This document shows, one piece after another, positions 31,787-39,927 of a stretch of 48,315 nucleotides of DNA. Source of the stretch: Streptomyces sp. I05A-00742 (lineage in GTDB: Bacteria; Actinomycetota; Actinomycetes; Streptomycetales; Streptomycetaceae). The stretch covers positions 1-48,315 of the forward strand of contig NZ_JABETO010000043.1 of assembly GCF_013055795.1 (NCBI RefSeq). The letters are read 5' to 3'. Both the position numbers and the translations under genes were made by a program. The notes beneath the pieces are model-generated. The model had not been told where the DNA came from. It saw only the letters and a program-made list of their open reading frames with translations, and made no database searches. How positions within the stretch are numbered: the first letter of the stretch is position 1; every line of letters starts with the position of its first letter.

Positions 31787-34021
31787 CTATTCGAGCGGGA
31801 TGGCGCACACCCACTCGCCACTCGTCCAGACGACCCTCCCGGCCCGTTCGTGGGCGGTGAGCGAGCCTGCGACCCGGCCCGGGATGTCCATCGACCAGGC
31901 GACCCGATGGCTGCGCAGGTCAATGGCCCGCACCTTGTCGTGCGCGCCGTCGGAGGCCAGCGCGTAGAGGTACTTCTTGCCGACGACCGGGGGCATGTAC
32001 CGGACGGGCGGGATGTCCTGGAAGGGCGTCTCCCACAGCAGCTTTCCGGTGTCGGCGGCCAGGGCGATGATGGCGCGGGTGCCCTCCGCCACGTAGACGA
32101 CACCGTCCCGGACCGCCGGTATGCCGTAGGGGCTGGTGTCCGCGGCGACGCTCCCGAAGTCGCGGTTGTCTCCGAACGCCCATGCCCGCTTGCCGTCGGC
32201 GCAGGTGACGGCGACCACCATCTCGCTGGCGTAGTAGGCGCGCCGGTCGTCCGTCGCCAGCTGGCCGGTCCCTACGAAGCCCTCGTCGAGCCGGTTCCGC
32301 GGGAACGACCACTCCCACTCCTCCCGGCCGTCGGACACCCGGCGGGACTTGACGATGCTCCGGCGGTCCATGTGGAGCGCGCGGGCGTAGATGAAGTGCC
32401 CGCCGCGCAGGGTGGCGACCGCGTTGGAAGCCGTCATGCCGGGGATGTAGGAGTCCTTGAACGGCTGGTTCCAGAGCTTCTTGCCGGTCCGGAGGTCGAC
32501 GGCGAGGAAACTCCAGGGGTTCTTGTCCTCCTGGTTGTTCCCCTTGCGGACGACCAGGTAGAGGACGCCGTCGCGGGCGGTCAGCAGCTCGGCCCCGAGG
32601 TTGGACGACGAGAGCTCCGGGAAGGGGCCGGCGACGGTCTTCAGGGCACCGGTGTCCGGTGCGACGGCGTAGAGCTTCAGCCCCATGCTGTCGAGATCTT
32701 CGTAAACGTAGGTGTAGACCTGTTCGCCGTCGGTGGTGAACTCGTGGGACTGCTTGACGGCACCGGCCGTCCACCGCTTCCGGCCGGACTTCGCGTCCAG
32801 GGCCACCAGCCCCGCACGGCTCTTCACCACGACCTGGTCGCCGACGACGAGGGGCGGCCGGCTGCCGTCGGCGCTCTCCAGCCGGGTCCACCAGACGGCG
32901 CGCGAGGGGATGTTGGCCGGGCGGGGGAGGCGGACGGGGGCGGCGGGGGCCGGTGTCCCGGCGTCGTCGCGGTCGCGCCACCACAGCCAGCCTCCGGTGC
33001 CGGCGGCCGCCACGACGAGTGCGGATCCGCCGGCGATGCCGAGGAGCCGGCGCCGGGAGATCCCGGCCCGGCCGGCGGCGGGGGTGGTCGGGGCGTCGGC
33101 GAACCCCGGGGGTACGGGGAGCCGGTGGGGCTGGAGGCGCCAGACCTCGGTGGCGCGCCGGGCGATCTCGGCGAGGAGATCGTCGGTCAGGGTGTCGGCG
33201 AAGTAGGCCGCCTCGCCCTCGGAGGCGCCGAGTTGTGCGGCCAGTTCGTCGGTGCCGGGGCGGCGGGCGGGGTCCTTGTCGAGGCAGCGGGACAGCAGGG
33301 GGACGAGAGCCTCGGGCAGGCCGGACAGGTCGGGCGCCGTGTACCGCACCCGGTAGAGGAGGTCGGCGGCCTGGCCGCCGCCGAACGGGCCGTGGCCGGT
33401 CGCGGCGAAGAGGAGGACGCCCGCGAGGGCGAACACGTCGCCCGCGGAGGTGTGCTCGACACCCGCCGCCTGCTCGGGCGACATGTAGGCGGGGGTGCCG
33501 GCCGCGGTGCCGAGGCTGGTCAGCCGGTCGTCGCCGATCGCCCGCGCGACACCGAAGTCGATGAGCTTCGGGCCGGAGGCGGTGAGGAGGACGTTGGACG
33601 GCTTGAGGTCGCGGTGCACGACGTCCGACCGGTGCAGCTGGCCGAGCGCGCGGCACAGCACGGTGCCGAGCGCCCGCACCGTCCGCTCGGGGAGCGGGCC
33701 GCACAGCTCCACGGCCTCGTCGAGGGGCGGGCCCAGCACGTACTCGGTGGCGAACCAGGGCAGGGCCGCGAACGGGTCGGCGTCGACGACCCCGGCCCCG
33801 TACTCCCCGCCGATCACCCGGGCGGCGTCGGACTCCAGCCGGAACCGGGCGCGGAACGCCTCGTCGGCGGCGAACCGCGGGTGCACGGTCTTGACCGCGA
33901 CCGTACGGCCGCCCGCGGAGCGGCCCAGGTAGACCGTGCCCATGCCGCCGCCGCCCAGCCGGGCGACGAGCCGGAAGGGGCCGAGCTGCTGCGGGTCGTC
34001 GTGGTTCAGGGGCAGAGGCAT
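31787..34021 (-). CDS. Ser/Thr protein kinase with PQQ beta-propeller sensor domain
   Basis: 744 residues. The kinase domain (about 14-265) is complete: GGGGMGTVY (23-31), Lys44 (VAVK), HRDLKPSN (136-143), DFG (155-157), APE-type SPEQ. A transmembrane-like segment at about 328-347 is preceded by ISRRRLLG (321-328), which looks like a twin-arginine motif. The C-terminal half (370-744) has repeated propeller strands (VVVKSRAGLVALDAKSGRKRW, LAVDLRTGKKLW, IIALAADTGKLLW). This is the AfsK-like layout: cytoplasmic kinase, one helix, external PQQ-type propeller. It is in the same orientation as the pseudokinase upstream (63-base gap). It may regulate the secretion locus, which is inference. Confidence 0.93.
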   Translation of the reverse strand: MPLPLNHDDPQQLGPFRLVARLGGGGMGTVYLGRSAGGRTVAVKTVHPRFAADEAFRARFRLESDAARVIGGEYGAGVVDADPFAALPWFATEYVLGPPLDEAVELCGPLPERTVRALGTVLCRALGQLHRSDVVHRDLKPSNVLLTASGPKLIDFGVARAIGDDRLTSLGTAAGTPAYMSPEQAAGVEHTSAGDVFALAGVLLFAATGHGPFGGGQAADLLYRVRYTAPDLSGLPEALVPLLSRCLDKDPARRPGTDELAAQLGASEGEAAYFADTLTDDLLAEIARRATEVWRLQPHRLPVPPGFADAPTTPAAGRAGISRRRLLGIAGGSALVVAAAGTGGWLWWRDRDDAGTPAPAAPVRLPRPANIPSRAVWWTRLESADGSRPPLVVGDQVVVKSRAGLVALDAKSGRKRWTAGAVKQSHEFTTDGEQVYTYVYEDLDSMGLKLYAVAPDTGALKTVAGPFPELSSSNLGAELLTARDGVLYLVVRKGNNQEDKNPWSFLAVDLRTGKKLWNQPFKDSYIPGMTASNAVATLRGGHFIYARALHMDRRSIVKSRRVSDGREEWEWSFPRNRLDEGFVGTGQLATDDRRAYYASEMVVAVTCADGKRAWAFGDNRDFGSVAADTSPYGIPAVRDGVVYVAEGTRAIIALAADTGKLLWETPFQDIPPVRYMPPVVGKKYLYALASDGAHDKVRAIDLRSHRVAWSMDIPGRVAGSLTAHERAGRVVWTSGEWVCAIPLE

Positions 34022-34084
34022 CAGGTCAGTCCGCGGTGAGTGAGGGGGAGGGTGGGACGGGACGCGCGGGTGCGCCGCGTGTGG

Positions 34085-35038
34085 CTAGGCGGCCGCCGGT
34101 GCCGGTTCCGCGGCGAGGACGTCGGCCGACTGCCGGACGAGGGCGGCGACGACCCGTCCGGGCAGCCAGCCAGGGCCGAGGAGGGCCGCCGCGCGGCTCG
34201 GCCCGCCGTCCAGGACGGTGGCCTGCGGCCCGGCCACGGCGGGCGCGGGGCCGAACCCGGCGGGCGCCGGGCCGAAGCCGGTTACGGGACCCGGCAGTTG
34301 GTCCAGCAGGTGCTGGACGGGCGGCCGGGCGGCGGCGTCCCGGACGAGGCAGGCGGAGACGACGCCGCGCAGGCCCTCGGGGATCTCGCTGCGCTCGGGG
34401 ACGGTGTACCCGGTCGCCGCGTACGCCAGGACCGCGCCCAGCGCGAAGACGTCGCCGGACGGCTCGGGCCGCGCCCCGGCGAGCTGTTCGGGGGCCACGG
34501 TGCCCGGGGCGAGACCGGCGCCGCCGGTGCCGTCCTGGCCGCCGGGGGCCACCGCGCGCACCGTGCCGAAGCCGGTCAGGCGCGGGCCGTCGGCCGTCAG
34601 CAGGACCGCGGCGGGCGACAGGCCGGCGTGGGCCGTCCCCGTCGCGTGCACCGCCGCGAGGGCTTCGGCGAGGGCCGTGCCGAGCGCGCGGACGGTGCGT
34701 TCGGGGAGCGGGCCGCCGTGCGCGGCAAGCGCCGCGGGCAGCGGCAGGGCGGGCAGGTAGGGCGAGGTGTACCAGACGAGGGCGCCTTCCGAGCCGACGT
34801 CGTCCACGACGGCGGTCCACGGCCCGAACAGCCGCCGGGCGGCGTCCGCTTCCGCGTGGAAGCGGCCCGGGTCCGTGCCCTCCAGGGGCGTGCCGATGAG
34901 CACCGTGCGGTCACCGCCCGGGGCCCGCGCGAGGAACCGGTGCTCGGCGGCGGGGACGTCGCCCCCTCGGGCGTCGAGCCGGCCCAGCACGGCATATGGG
35001 CCGATCCGTCCGGGATCGCCCCCGCGCAACGGTTCCAT
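34085..35038 (-). CDS. Pseudokinase of the Ser/Thr kinase family
   Basis: 317 residues. The kinase fold is recognisable (GRIGPYAVLGRLDARGG ... LPERTVRALGTALAEALAAVHATG ... GDVFALGAVLAYAATGYTV ... RPPVQHLLDQL), but all catalytic signatures are lost. The glycine loop is DARGGDVPAA. There is no VAVK lysine (TVLIGTP at 46-51). HRDLKPSN has become HAGLSPAA (137-144) and DFG has become GFG (156-158). The C-terminal ~60 residues are Pro/Ala-rich (FGPAPAGFGPAPAVAG). The ATG at 35038 has GGGGGAG about 8 bases upstream. It is co-oriented with the active PQQ kinase downstream and may be an allosteric partner or scaffold. No transmembrane segment is seen. Confidence 0.85.
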   Translation of the reverse strand: MEPLRGGDPGRIGPYAVLGRLDARGGDVPAAEHRFLARAPGGDRTVLIGTPLEGTDPGRFHAEADAARRLFGPWTAVVDDVGSEGALVWYTSPYLPALPLPAALAAHGGPLPERTVRALGTALAEALAAVHATGTAHAGLSPAAVLLTADGPRLTGFGTVRAVAPGGQDGTGGAGLAPGTVAPEQLAGARPEPSGDVFALGAVLAYAATGYTVPERSEIPEGLRGVVSACLVRDAAARPPVQHLLDQLPGPVTGFGPAPAGFGPAPAVAGPQATVLDGGPSRAAALLGPGWLPGRVVAALVRQSADVLAAEPAPAAA

Positions 35039-35361
35039 TCCGGCCACTCCCCCTCGCTTCGATGACGGATACAGGAGCCTACTCATGCGTCTGCCGGGGC
35101 GTGACGGCGGCCGCGACCGGCCGCGACCGGCGGCTCCGGCGGCGCTATCGGACCGTGACCTGCCGTGCCCGGGTGAGGGATCGTGCGGGCCTGCCGCAGT
35201 GCTACGGATGACGATTAGTCTTGATGACCGTACGCATGGAGAACCCGACGCCGGGGGCCCGCAGCGTGACATATGGGGGAATCGGGCGGTCGTGTGCCGG
35301 AACGGTCCGGTGGCGGCAAGGTGATTCCCCGAAGCGCCGGACCACACCAGCAGGAGGCATT
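35039..35361. promoter_or_regulatory. Divergent control region pseudokinase / ParA-like gene
   Basis: A 323-base gap between divergent genes. On the minus strand TAGGCT (35081-35076) would start transcription about 31 bases before the pseudokinase ATG, the same -10 as proposed for dapA and thyX. GCGACCGGCC/GCGACCGGCG is a direct repeat at about 35111-35130. No coding sequence is credible here; the ParA-like frame is open upstream of its start but has no site. Confidence 0.35.
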
Positions 35362-38300
35362 GTGAGCAGCGATCGGAACGAGATCCGCGCGGCCGGGACC
35401 ACAGGCGGCGAGAACCGGTCCGACGCCGACCACGAGCTGGAGCAGGACCAGGAGCACGAGCACACGGGCGAGTTCACCATCGATTACACGCCGCCCGCCT
35501 GGTACGTCCAGACCGCACCGCCCGGCGGGGCGACCCCTCCGCCGGCTGCGCCTCCGGTTCCTCCTGCGCCGGCTTCCTCCGAGCCGACCGGGTTCGAGCC
35601 GGCCGCCTCGGTACCGGCCACGTTCGAGCCTGCCGCGTCCGGCGGCCCGGCGCCCGTGGGGGCTTCTGAACCGGCGGAGTCCGGTGCACGGGAGTCCGGG
35701 GTGGACGCCGTCGGCGCGCATGCCGTGGGCGGGAAGGACGCTGACGTCCCCTCGGCCGGCGGCGTCGCCGAGGATGCCGTCGGCGCGAGTGCCTCCGAGC
35801 CGGAGGACGTCGGGTCGCACGTCCCCGACGACGCCGGGGTCACCGCCGCTCCGGACCCGGCCCTGACACCGGCCCCGGCACCGGCACCGGCCTCGCGGGA
35901 GGAGACCGCGACAGCCGGCGGCACGACGCCCTCGACCATGCGGTTGTCGGCCGCGGCGCTGCGGGACGAGCTCACCACACTCGCGCCAAAGGCCGATAAC
36001 ACGGACAAGTCGCCCGCCGATGAGGAGCCTTCGGACACTGTGGACGAGAGCGGCACGCTCCGCAGCGAGGGCACCATGCGGTTCTCCGCGGGCTCGCTGC
36101 GCAGCCGCGCGGAGGCGGTGGCGAACGACGCGCCCGCCCCCGGGCCGGCGACGCCGGAGGGTCCGGACGCGCCCAGCACGTCCACCGAGACCTGGGCCCC
36201 GCCCTCCGTCCCGCAGGCGTCCCTGCCGCCCCTGCCGCCGGACTTCCGCCCCGCGGACCCCGCCGACGGCAGCGCCTCTCCCGCGCCCTGGTCCCCGCAG
36301 GCCCACGGCGCGCCCCCGATGCCCGCCCTGCCTCCGACCGTTCCCCCTGCGGCGGCCCGTCCGGAGGCCGAGGCTGCCCCGGCACCGGCCGCGGATCCCC
36401 AGCAGGCGTCCGCGCCCGGCGGGTTCGAGCCCTCGGCGACGGACGCTCCGCGCAACTCCCCCGACGCGGCCGCGCCGTCGGATGACGTCCAGCCGACGCC
36501 CCCCGCCCCGGCCTCCGCGTATGGGGCACCGAGCGCTCCCGCCCCCGCTCCGGCTGCCGAAACTCCGGACCGGCAGGGCGACTTCGCGCTGCCCGCCGCC
36601 GCACAGCCCACTCCGCCGGTGGCCCCCGCGGCACCCGCGCAGGACGGATACGGCTACCCGTCCCCCGCCGCTCCGGTCCAAGGGACGGCGCACACCGGGC
36701 AGTCACCGGCCGCCGGTCACTCCGGACACCCCGGTCACCCCGGCTTCGGCGGGCCCGGCGCCCAGCGCGAGGCGCCCCCGGCTCCCGCGGCTCACACGCC
36801 GCCCGCGCCCGTCCCTCCGACCGACCCCAACCAGCCTGTCGCGCAGCCCGGTTACGGGACCGTGGGCGCCGCGCCCGCCGCACCCCAGGGCGGGTACGGC
36901 TTCCCGCAGCCCGCCACACCCACTCCGCCTCCCGCTCCCGCCGAGACCCCGGCACCGCACAGCGGCTACGGCTTCCCCCAGCCCGCCGCACCTACTCCGC
37001 CTCCCGCTCCCGCTCCCGCCGAGACCCCGGCACCGCACAGCGGCTACGGCTTCCCCCAGCCCGCCGCACCTACTCCGCCTCCCGCTCCCGCTCCCGCCGA
37101 GACCCCGGCGCCGCAAGGCGGCTACGGGTTCCCGCACCCCGCTGCCTCCGCACCCACCACGGCCCACGACGAAGCATCCGCGCCCGCGCAGCAGAGCGGT
37201 TACGGTTTCCCGCAGCCCGCCGCACCCGCCCCGGCTCCTGCCCCCGCTCCCACACCCGCTCCCGCCGAGACCCCGGCACCGCACAGCGGCTACGGCTTCC
37301 CCCAGCCCACCACGGGCCACGACGAAGCGCCCGCGCCCGCCGCGCCCGCACCGCAGAGTGGCTACGGCTTCCCGCAGCCTGCGGCACCCGCCCCAGTACC
37401 CGCCCCCGCGGCCACCCCTCCCCACGGCTACGGCTACCCGCGCCCGGAGGCCCCGGCCGCCGCGCAGGCCCCCGCGGCCCCCGGCCCGTACGCACCGCAG
37501 GCCGGCCCGGCCGCGCCCGTGCCCGGTCCGGCCGGGACGGACGGCTTCGCCGCGCCCGCCCACCACCAAACCCACCCGACCCCGCCCGCCGACGCCGCGC
37601 CCGCCGCCCCGGTCGACCCCCGCACCGGCGGCTGGCCGACGGTGACGCCGGAGCAGCGCCAGCGTTCCGTGCACGGGGCGCCGCTCGGTTACACGGCCGC
37701 GGTGGAGCTGTCCTCGGAGCGGCTGCTCAAGAGCAAGCCGAAGCCGAAGAAGCAGAGTTCCGGCCGGTTCAAGTTCGGTGGCAAGAAGGAGGAGGCGGAG
37801 CGGCAGCGCAAGCTGGAGCTGATCCGTACGCCCGTGCTCTCCTGCTACCGCATCGCGGTCATCAGCCTCAAGGGCGGCGTCGGCAAGACCACGACGACGA
37901 CCGCGCTCGGGGCCACCCTCGCGAGCGAGCGCCAGGACAAGATCCTGGCCATCGACGCCAACCCGGACGCCGGTACCCTCGGCCGCCGGGTGCGCCGCGA
38001 GACGGGTGCCACCATCCGTGACCTCGTGCAGGCCATCCCGGGCCTCAACAGCTATATGGACATCCGCCGTTACACCTCGCAGGCGCCGTCCGGCCTGGAG
38101 ATCATCGCCAACGACGTGGACCCGGCGGTCTCGACGACCTTCAACGACGAGGACTACCGGCGGGCGATAGACGTCCTGGGACGGCAGTACCCGATCATCC
38201 TCACCGACTCGGGCACGGGTCTGCTCTACAGCGCCATGCGCGGCGTGCTCGACCTGGCGGACCAGTTGATCATCGTCTCCACCCCGTCGGTCGACGGCGC

Positions 38301-38796
38301 GAGCAGTGCGAGCACGACGCTCGACTGGCTGGCGGCGCACGGGTACGGAGAGCTCGTCGGGCGCAGCATCACCGTCATCTCGGGGGTCCGCGAGACCGGC
38401 AAGATGATCAAGGTGGAGGACATCGTGTCCCACTTCGAGACCCGCTGCCGGGGCGTCGTGGTCGTGCCGTTCGACGAGCACCTGGCGGCGGGCGCGGAGC
38501 TGGATCTGGAGATGATGCGGCCGAAGACGCGTGAGGCGTACTTCACCCTCTCCGCGATGGTGGCGGAGGACTTCGTGCGGGCTCAGCAGCAGCAGGGGCT
38601 CTGGGGGACGAGTGGGCAGCCGCCGCAGCAGATGGCGCCTCAGGCGCCTGTTCCGGGGGTGCAGCAGCCCGTGCCGGGGGCGCAGCCGGGTCAGGGGGCA
38701 CCCGCTCCGTACTACCCCTACGGGGACCAGCAGCCGCAGCCTCAGGCTCAGCCCGGGCAGTACCCGCCGCCGCAGCAGGGCTGGCAGCAGCAGTGA
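35362..38796 (+). CDS. ParA/MinD-family ATPase with long Pro/Ala-rich N-terminus (EspI-like)
   Basis: 1144 residues. The first ~790 residues are low-complexity Pro/Ala with about seven SGYGFPQP-type units plus degenerate ones. The C-terminal ~250 residues are a P-loop ATPase of the SIMIBI class. The deviant Walker A KGGVGKTTTT begins at ~837, the switch I-like AIDANPDAGTLGRR follows, and Walker B-like IILTDSGTG is seen, then a Gln/Pro-rich tail. This matches EspI, an ESX-1-associated ATPase of mycobacteria. The GTG at 35362 has AGGAGG 5 bases upstream and is preferred to the open frame back to 35221. It is divergent from the pseudokinase and ends in a strong terminator. A role in regulating secretion or energy coupling is known only for the mycobacterial relative. 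Confidence 0.88.
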   Translation: MSSDRNEIRAAGTTGGENRSDADHELEQDQEHEHTGEFTIDYTPPAWYVQTAPPGGATPPPAAPPVPPAPASSEPTGFEPAASVPATFEPAASGGPAPVGASEPAESGARESGVDAVGAHAVGGKDADVPSAGGVAEDAVGASASEPEDVGSHVPDDAGVTAAPDPALTPAPAPAPASREETATAGGTTPSTMRLSAAALRDELTTLAPKADNTDKSPADEEPSDTVDESGTLRSEGTMRFSAGSLRSRAEAVANDAPAPGPATPEGPDAPSTSTETWAPPSVPQASLPPLPPDFRPADPADGSASPAPWSPQAHGAPPMPALPPTVPPAAARPEAEAAPAPAADPQQASAPGGFEPSATDAPRNSPDAAAPSDDVQPTPPAPASAYGAPSAPAPAPAAETPDRQGDFALPAAAQPTPPVAPAAPAQDGYGYPSPAAPVQGTAHTGQSPAAGHSGHPGHPGFGGPGAQREAPPAPAAHTPPAPVPPTDPNQPVAQPGYGTVGAAPAAPQGGYGFPQPATPTPPPAPAETPAPHSGYGFPQPAAPTPPPAPAPAETPAPHSGYGFPQPAAPTPPPAPAPAETPAPQGGYGFPHPAASAPTTAHDEASAPAQQSGYGFPQPAAPAPAPAPAPTPAPAETPAPHSGYGFPQPTTGHDEAPAPAAPAPQSGYGFPQPAAPAPVPAPAATPPHGYGYPRPEAPAAAQAPAAPGPYAPQAGPAAPVPGPAGTDGFAAPAHHQTHPTPPADAAPAAPVDPRTGGWPTVTPEQRQRSVHGAPLGYTAAVELSSERLLKSKPKPKKQSSGRFKFGGKKEEAERQRKLELIRTPVLSCYRIAVISLKGGVGKTTTTTALGATLASERQDKILAIDANPDAGTLGRRVRRETGATIRDLVQAIPGLNSYMDIRRYTSQAPSGLEIIANDVDPAVSTTFNDEDYRRAIDVLGRQYPIILTDSGTGLLYSAMRGVLDLADQLIIVSTPSVDGASSASTTLDWLAAHGYGELVGRSITVISGVRETGKMIKVEDIVSHFETRCRGVVVVPFDEHLAAGAELDLEMMRPKTREAYFTLSAMVAEDFVRAQQQQGLWGTSGQPPQQMAPQAPVPGVQQPVPGAQPGQGAPAPYYPYGDQQPQPQAQPGQYPPPQQGWQQQ
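36890..37395 (+). repeat. Tandem repeat of ~75 bases inside the ParA-like gene
   Basis: Units of about 75-80 bases, each encoding SGYGFPQPAAP followed by a PTPPPAPAPAETPAPH spacer, repeat here. The copies starting near 36961 and 37039 are almost identical in DNA. Further copies at about 37117-37395 are more diverged. Near-identical DNA in neighbouring units suggests recent expansion. Confidence 0.75.
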
Positions 38797-38801
38797 CGTC
38801 G

Positions 38802-38834
38802 GAGGGGCCGGGGGGGGTTCTGCCCCGGCCCCTC
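38802..38834 (+). terminator. Terminator after the ParA-like gene
   Basis: GAGGGGCCGGGG (38802-38813) pairs perfectly with CCCCGGCCCCTC (38823-38834), 5 bases past the stop. It probably acts for both this gene and the convergent ribF. Confidence 0.75.
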
Positions 38835-38879
38835 CCCCAGAGGGGGCACCCCCATTTCACCGTTTCCCGGGCCCTGCCC

Positions 38880-38935
38880 CGGACCCCGTGAAAGCGGCTT
38901 CGCCGCTTGTCCTCAAACGCCGGACGGGCTACTGG
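38880..38935. repeat. Common Streptomyces dispersed repeat (extragenic)
   Basis: The block includes GACCCCGTGAAAGCGGCTTC, the small hairpin AAGCGGC TTC GCCGCTT (38892-38908) and CCTCAAACGCCGGACGGGCT. In reverse complement it reads AGCCCGTCCGGCGTTTGAGG..., which I remember as a very frequent element downstream of genes in many Streptomyces genomes. Here it sits between the convergent ParA-like and ribF genes and touches the ribF stop. Confidence 0.6.
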
Positions 38936-39876
38936 TGCGCCCCCACCAGATCCCGCGCCCGCTTCACGTCATCCGCCATGCGCTCCAGCAGCGCCTCGAT
39001 CGTGTCGAACTTCTCCATGCCGCGCAGATAGGCGAGGAAGTCCACGGCGGCGTGCAGCCCGTAGAGATCGAGGTCGACGCGGTCGATGGCATACGCCTCC
39101 ACCGTCCGTTCCGTCGCGTCGAACTGCACGTTGGTGCCAACGGAGATGGCGGCGGGCATGGACTCGCCGTCGATGACGAGCCAGCCGGCGTAGACGCCGT
39201 CGGCGGGGATGGCGGTGTGCGGGAGGGTCTCGATGTTGGCGGTGGGGAAGCCGAGCTCGCGGCCGCGCTGGGCCCCGCGGACGACGATGCCCTCGACGCG
39301 GTGCGGGTGGCCGAGGATCTCCATGGCGCCGGCCACGTCGCCCTCGGCGACGAGGCGGCGGGTCAGGGTGGAGGAGAAGGGGAGCCCGCCGCCGGCCTCG
39401 CCGGTGAGCTTGAGGTCGATGACCTCGACGCCGTAGTCGTAGGTGGAGCCGAGCTCCTCCAGCAGGGCGACGTTGCCGGCGGCGCGGTGGCCGAAGCGGA
39501 AGTTGGGGCCCTCGACGACGAGCCGCGCGTGCAGCTTGTCGACGAGGACCTTCACCACGAAGTCGGCCGGTGACAGCTTGGAGAACTCCGCCGTGAAGGG
39601 CAGGACCAGGACCGCGTCGACGCCGAGGTCCGCGATCAGCTCCGCGCGCCGGTGGTGCGGCGCCAGCAGCGGCGGGTGGCTGCCGGGGCGGACGACCTCG
39701 CTGGGGTGCGGGTCGAAGGTCACCACGACCGACGGCACGCCGAGTTCGCGCGCCCGCTCCACCGCACGGCCGATGATCAGCTGGTGTCCGCGGTGGACAC
39801 CGTCGTACGAGCCGATGGTGACGACGCTGCGCCCCCAGTCCTGGGGGATGTCCTCCAAGCCACGCCAGCGTTGCAC
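38929..39876 (-). CDS. ribF: Bifunctional riboflavin kinase / FAD synthetase
   Basis: 315 residues. RibF phosphorylates riboflavin to FMN and adenylylates FMN to FAD in the cytoplasm. The N-terminal nucleotidyltransferase domain has VVTIGSYDGVHRGHQ (GxHxGH class) and VEGPNFRFGHRAAGN, and the C-terminal flavokinase domain has RGRELGFPTANIE and FDATERTVEAYAID. The length is normal. The GTG at 39876 has GAGGAG about 8 bases upstream. It lies about 50 bases after the trypsin/STAND gene on the same strand, which is not its usual neighbour in other bacteria, where it follows truB directly. Confidence 0.95.
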   Translation of the reverse strand: MQRWRGLEDIPQDWGRSVVTIGSYDGVHRGHQLIIGRAVERARELGVPSVVVTFDPHPSEVVRPGSHPPLLAPHHRRAELIADLGVDAVLVLPFTAEFSKLSPADFVVKVLVDKLHARLVVEGPNFRFGHRAAGNVALLEELGSTYDYGVEVIDLKLTGEAGGGLPFSSTLTRRLVAEGDVAGAMEILGHPHRVEGIVVRGAQRGRELGFPTANIETLPHTAIPADGVYAGWLVIDGESMPAAISVGTNVQFDATERTVEAYAIDRVDLDLYGLHAAVDFLAYLRGMEKFDTIEALLERMADDVKRARDLVGAHQ

Positions 39877-39927
39877 TGTGCCCGCTCCTCGCCCGAACCC
39901 GAACTCTTGTCTGTCGATTACGCAGGT

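Noticed and set aside
32953..33564. Plus-strand frames opposite the PQQ kinase
   Set aside because: Arg-rich shadows; the minus-strand kinase motifs are unambiguous.
36890..37395. Possible CRISPR-like array
   Set aside because: The repeats are in-frame coding units of ~75-80 bases in a Pro/Ala-rich protein, with no unique spacers.
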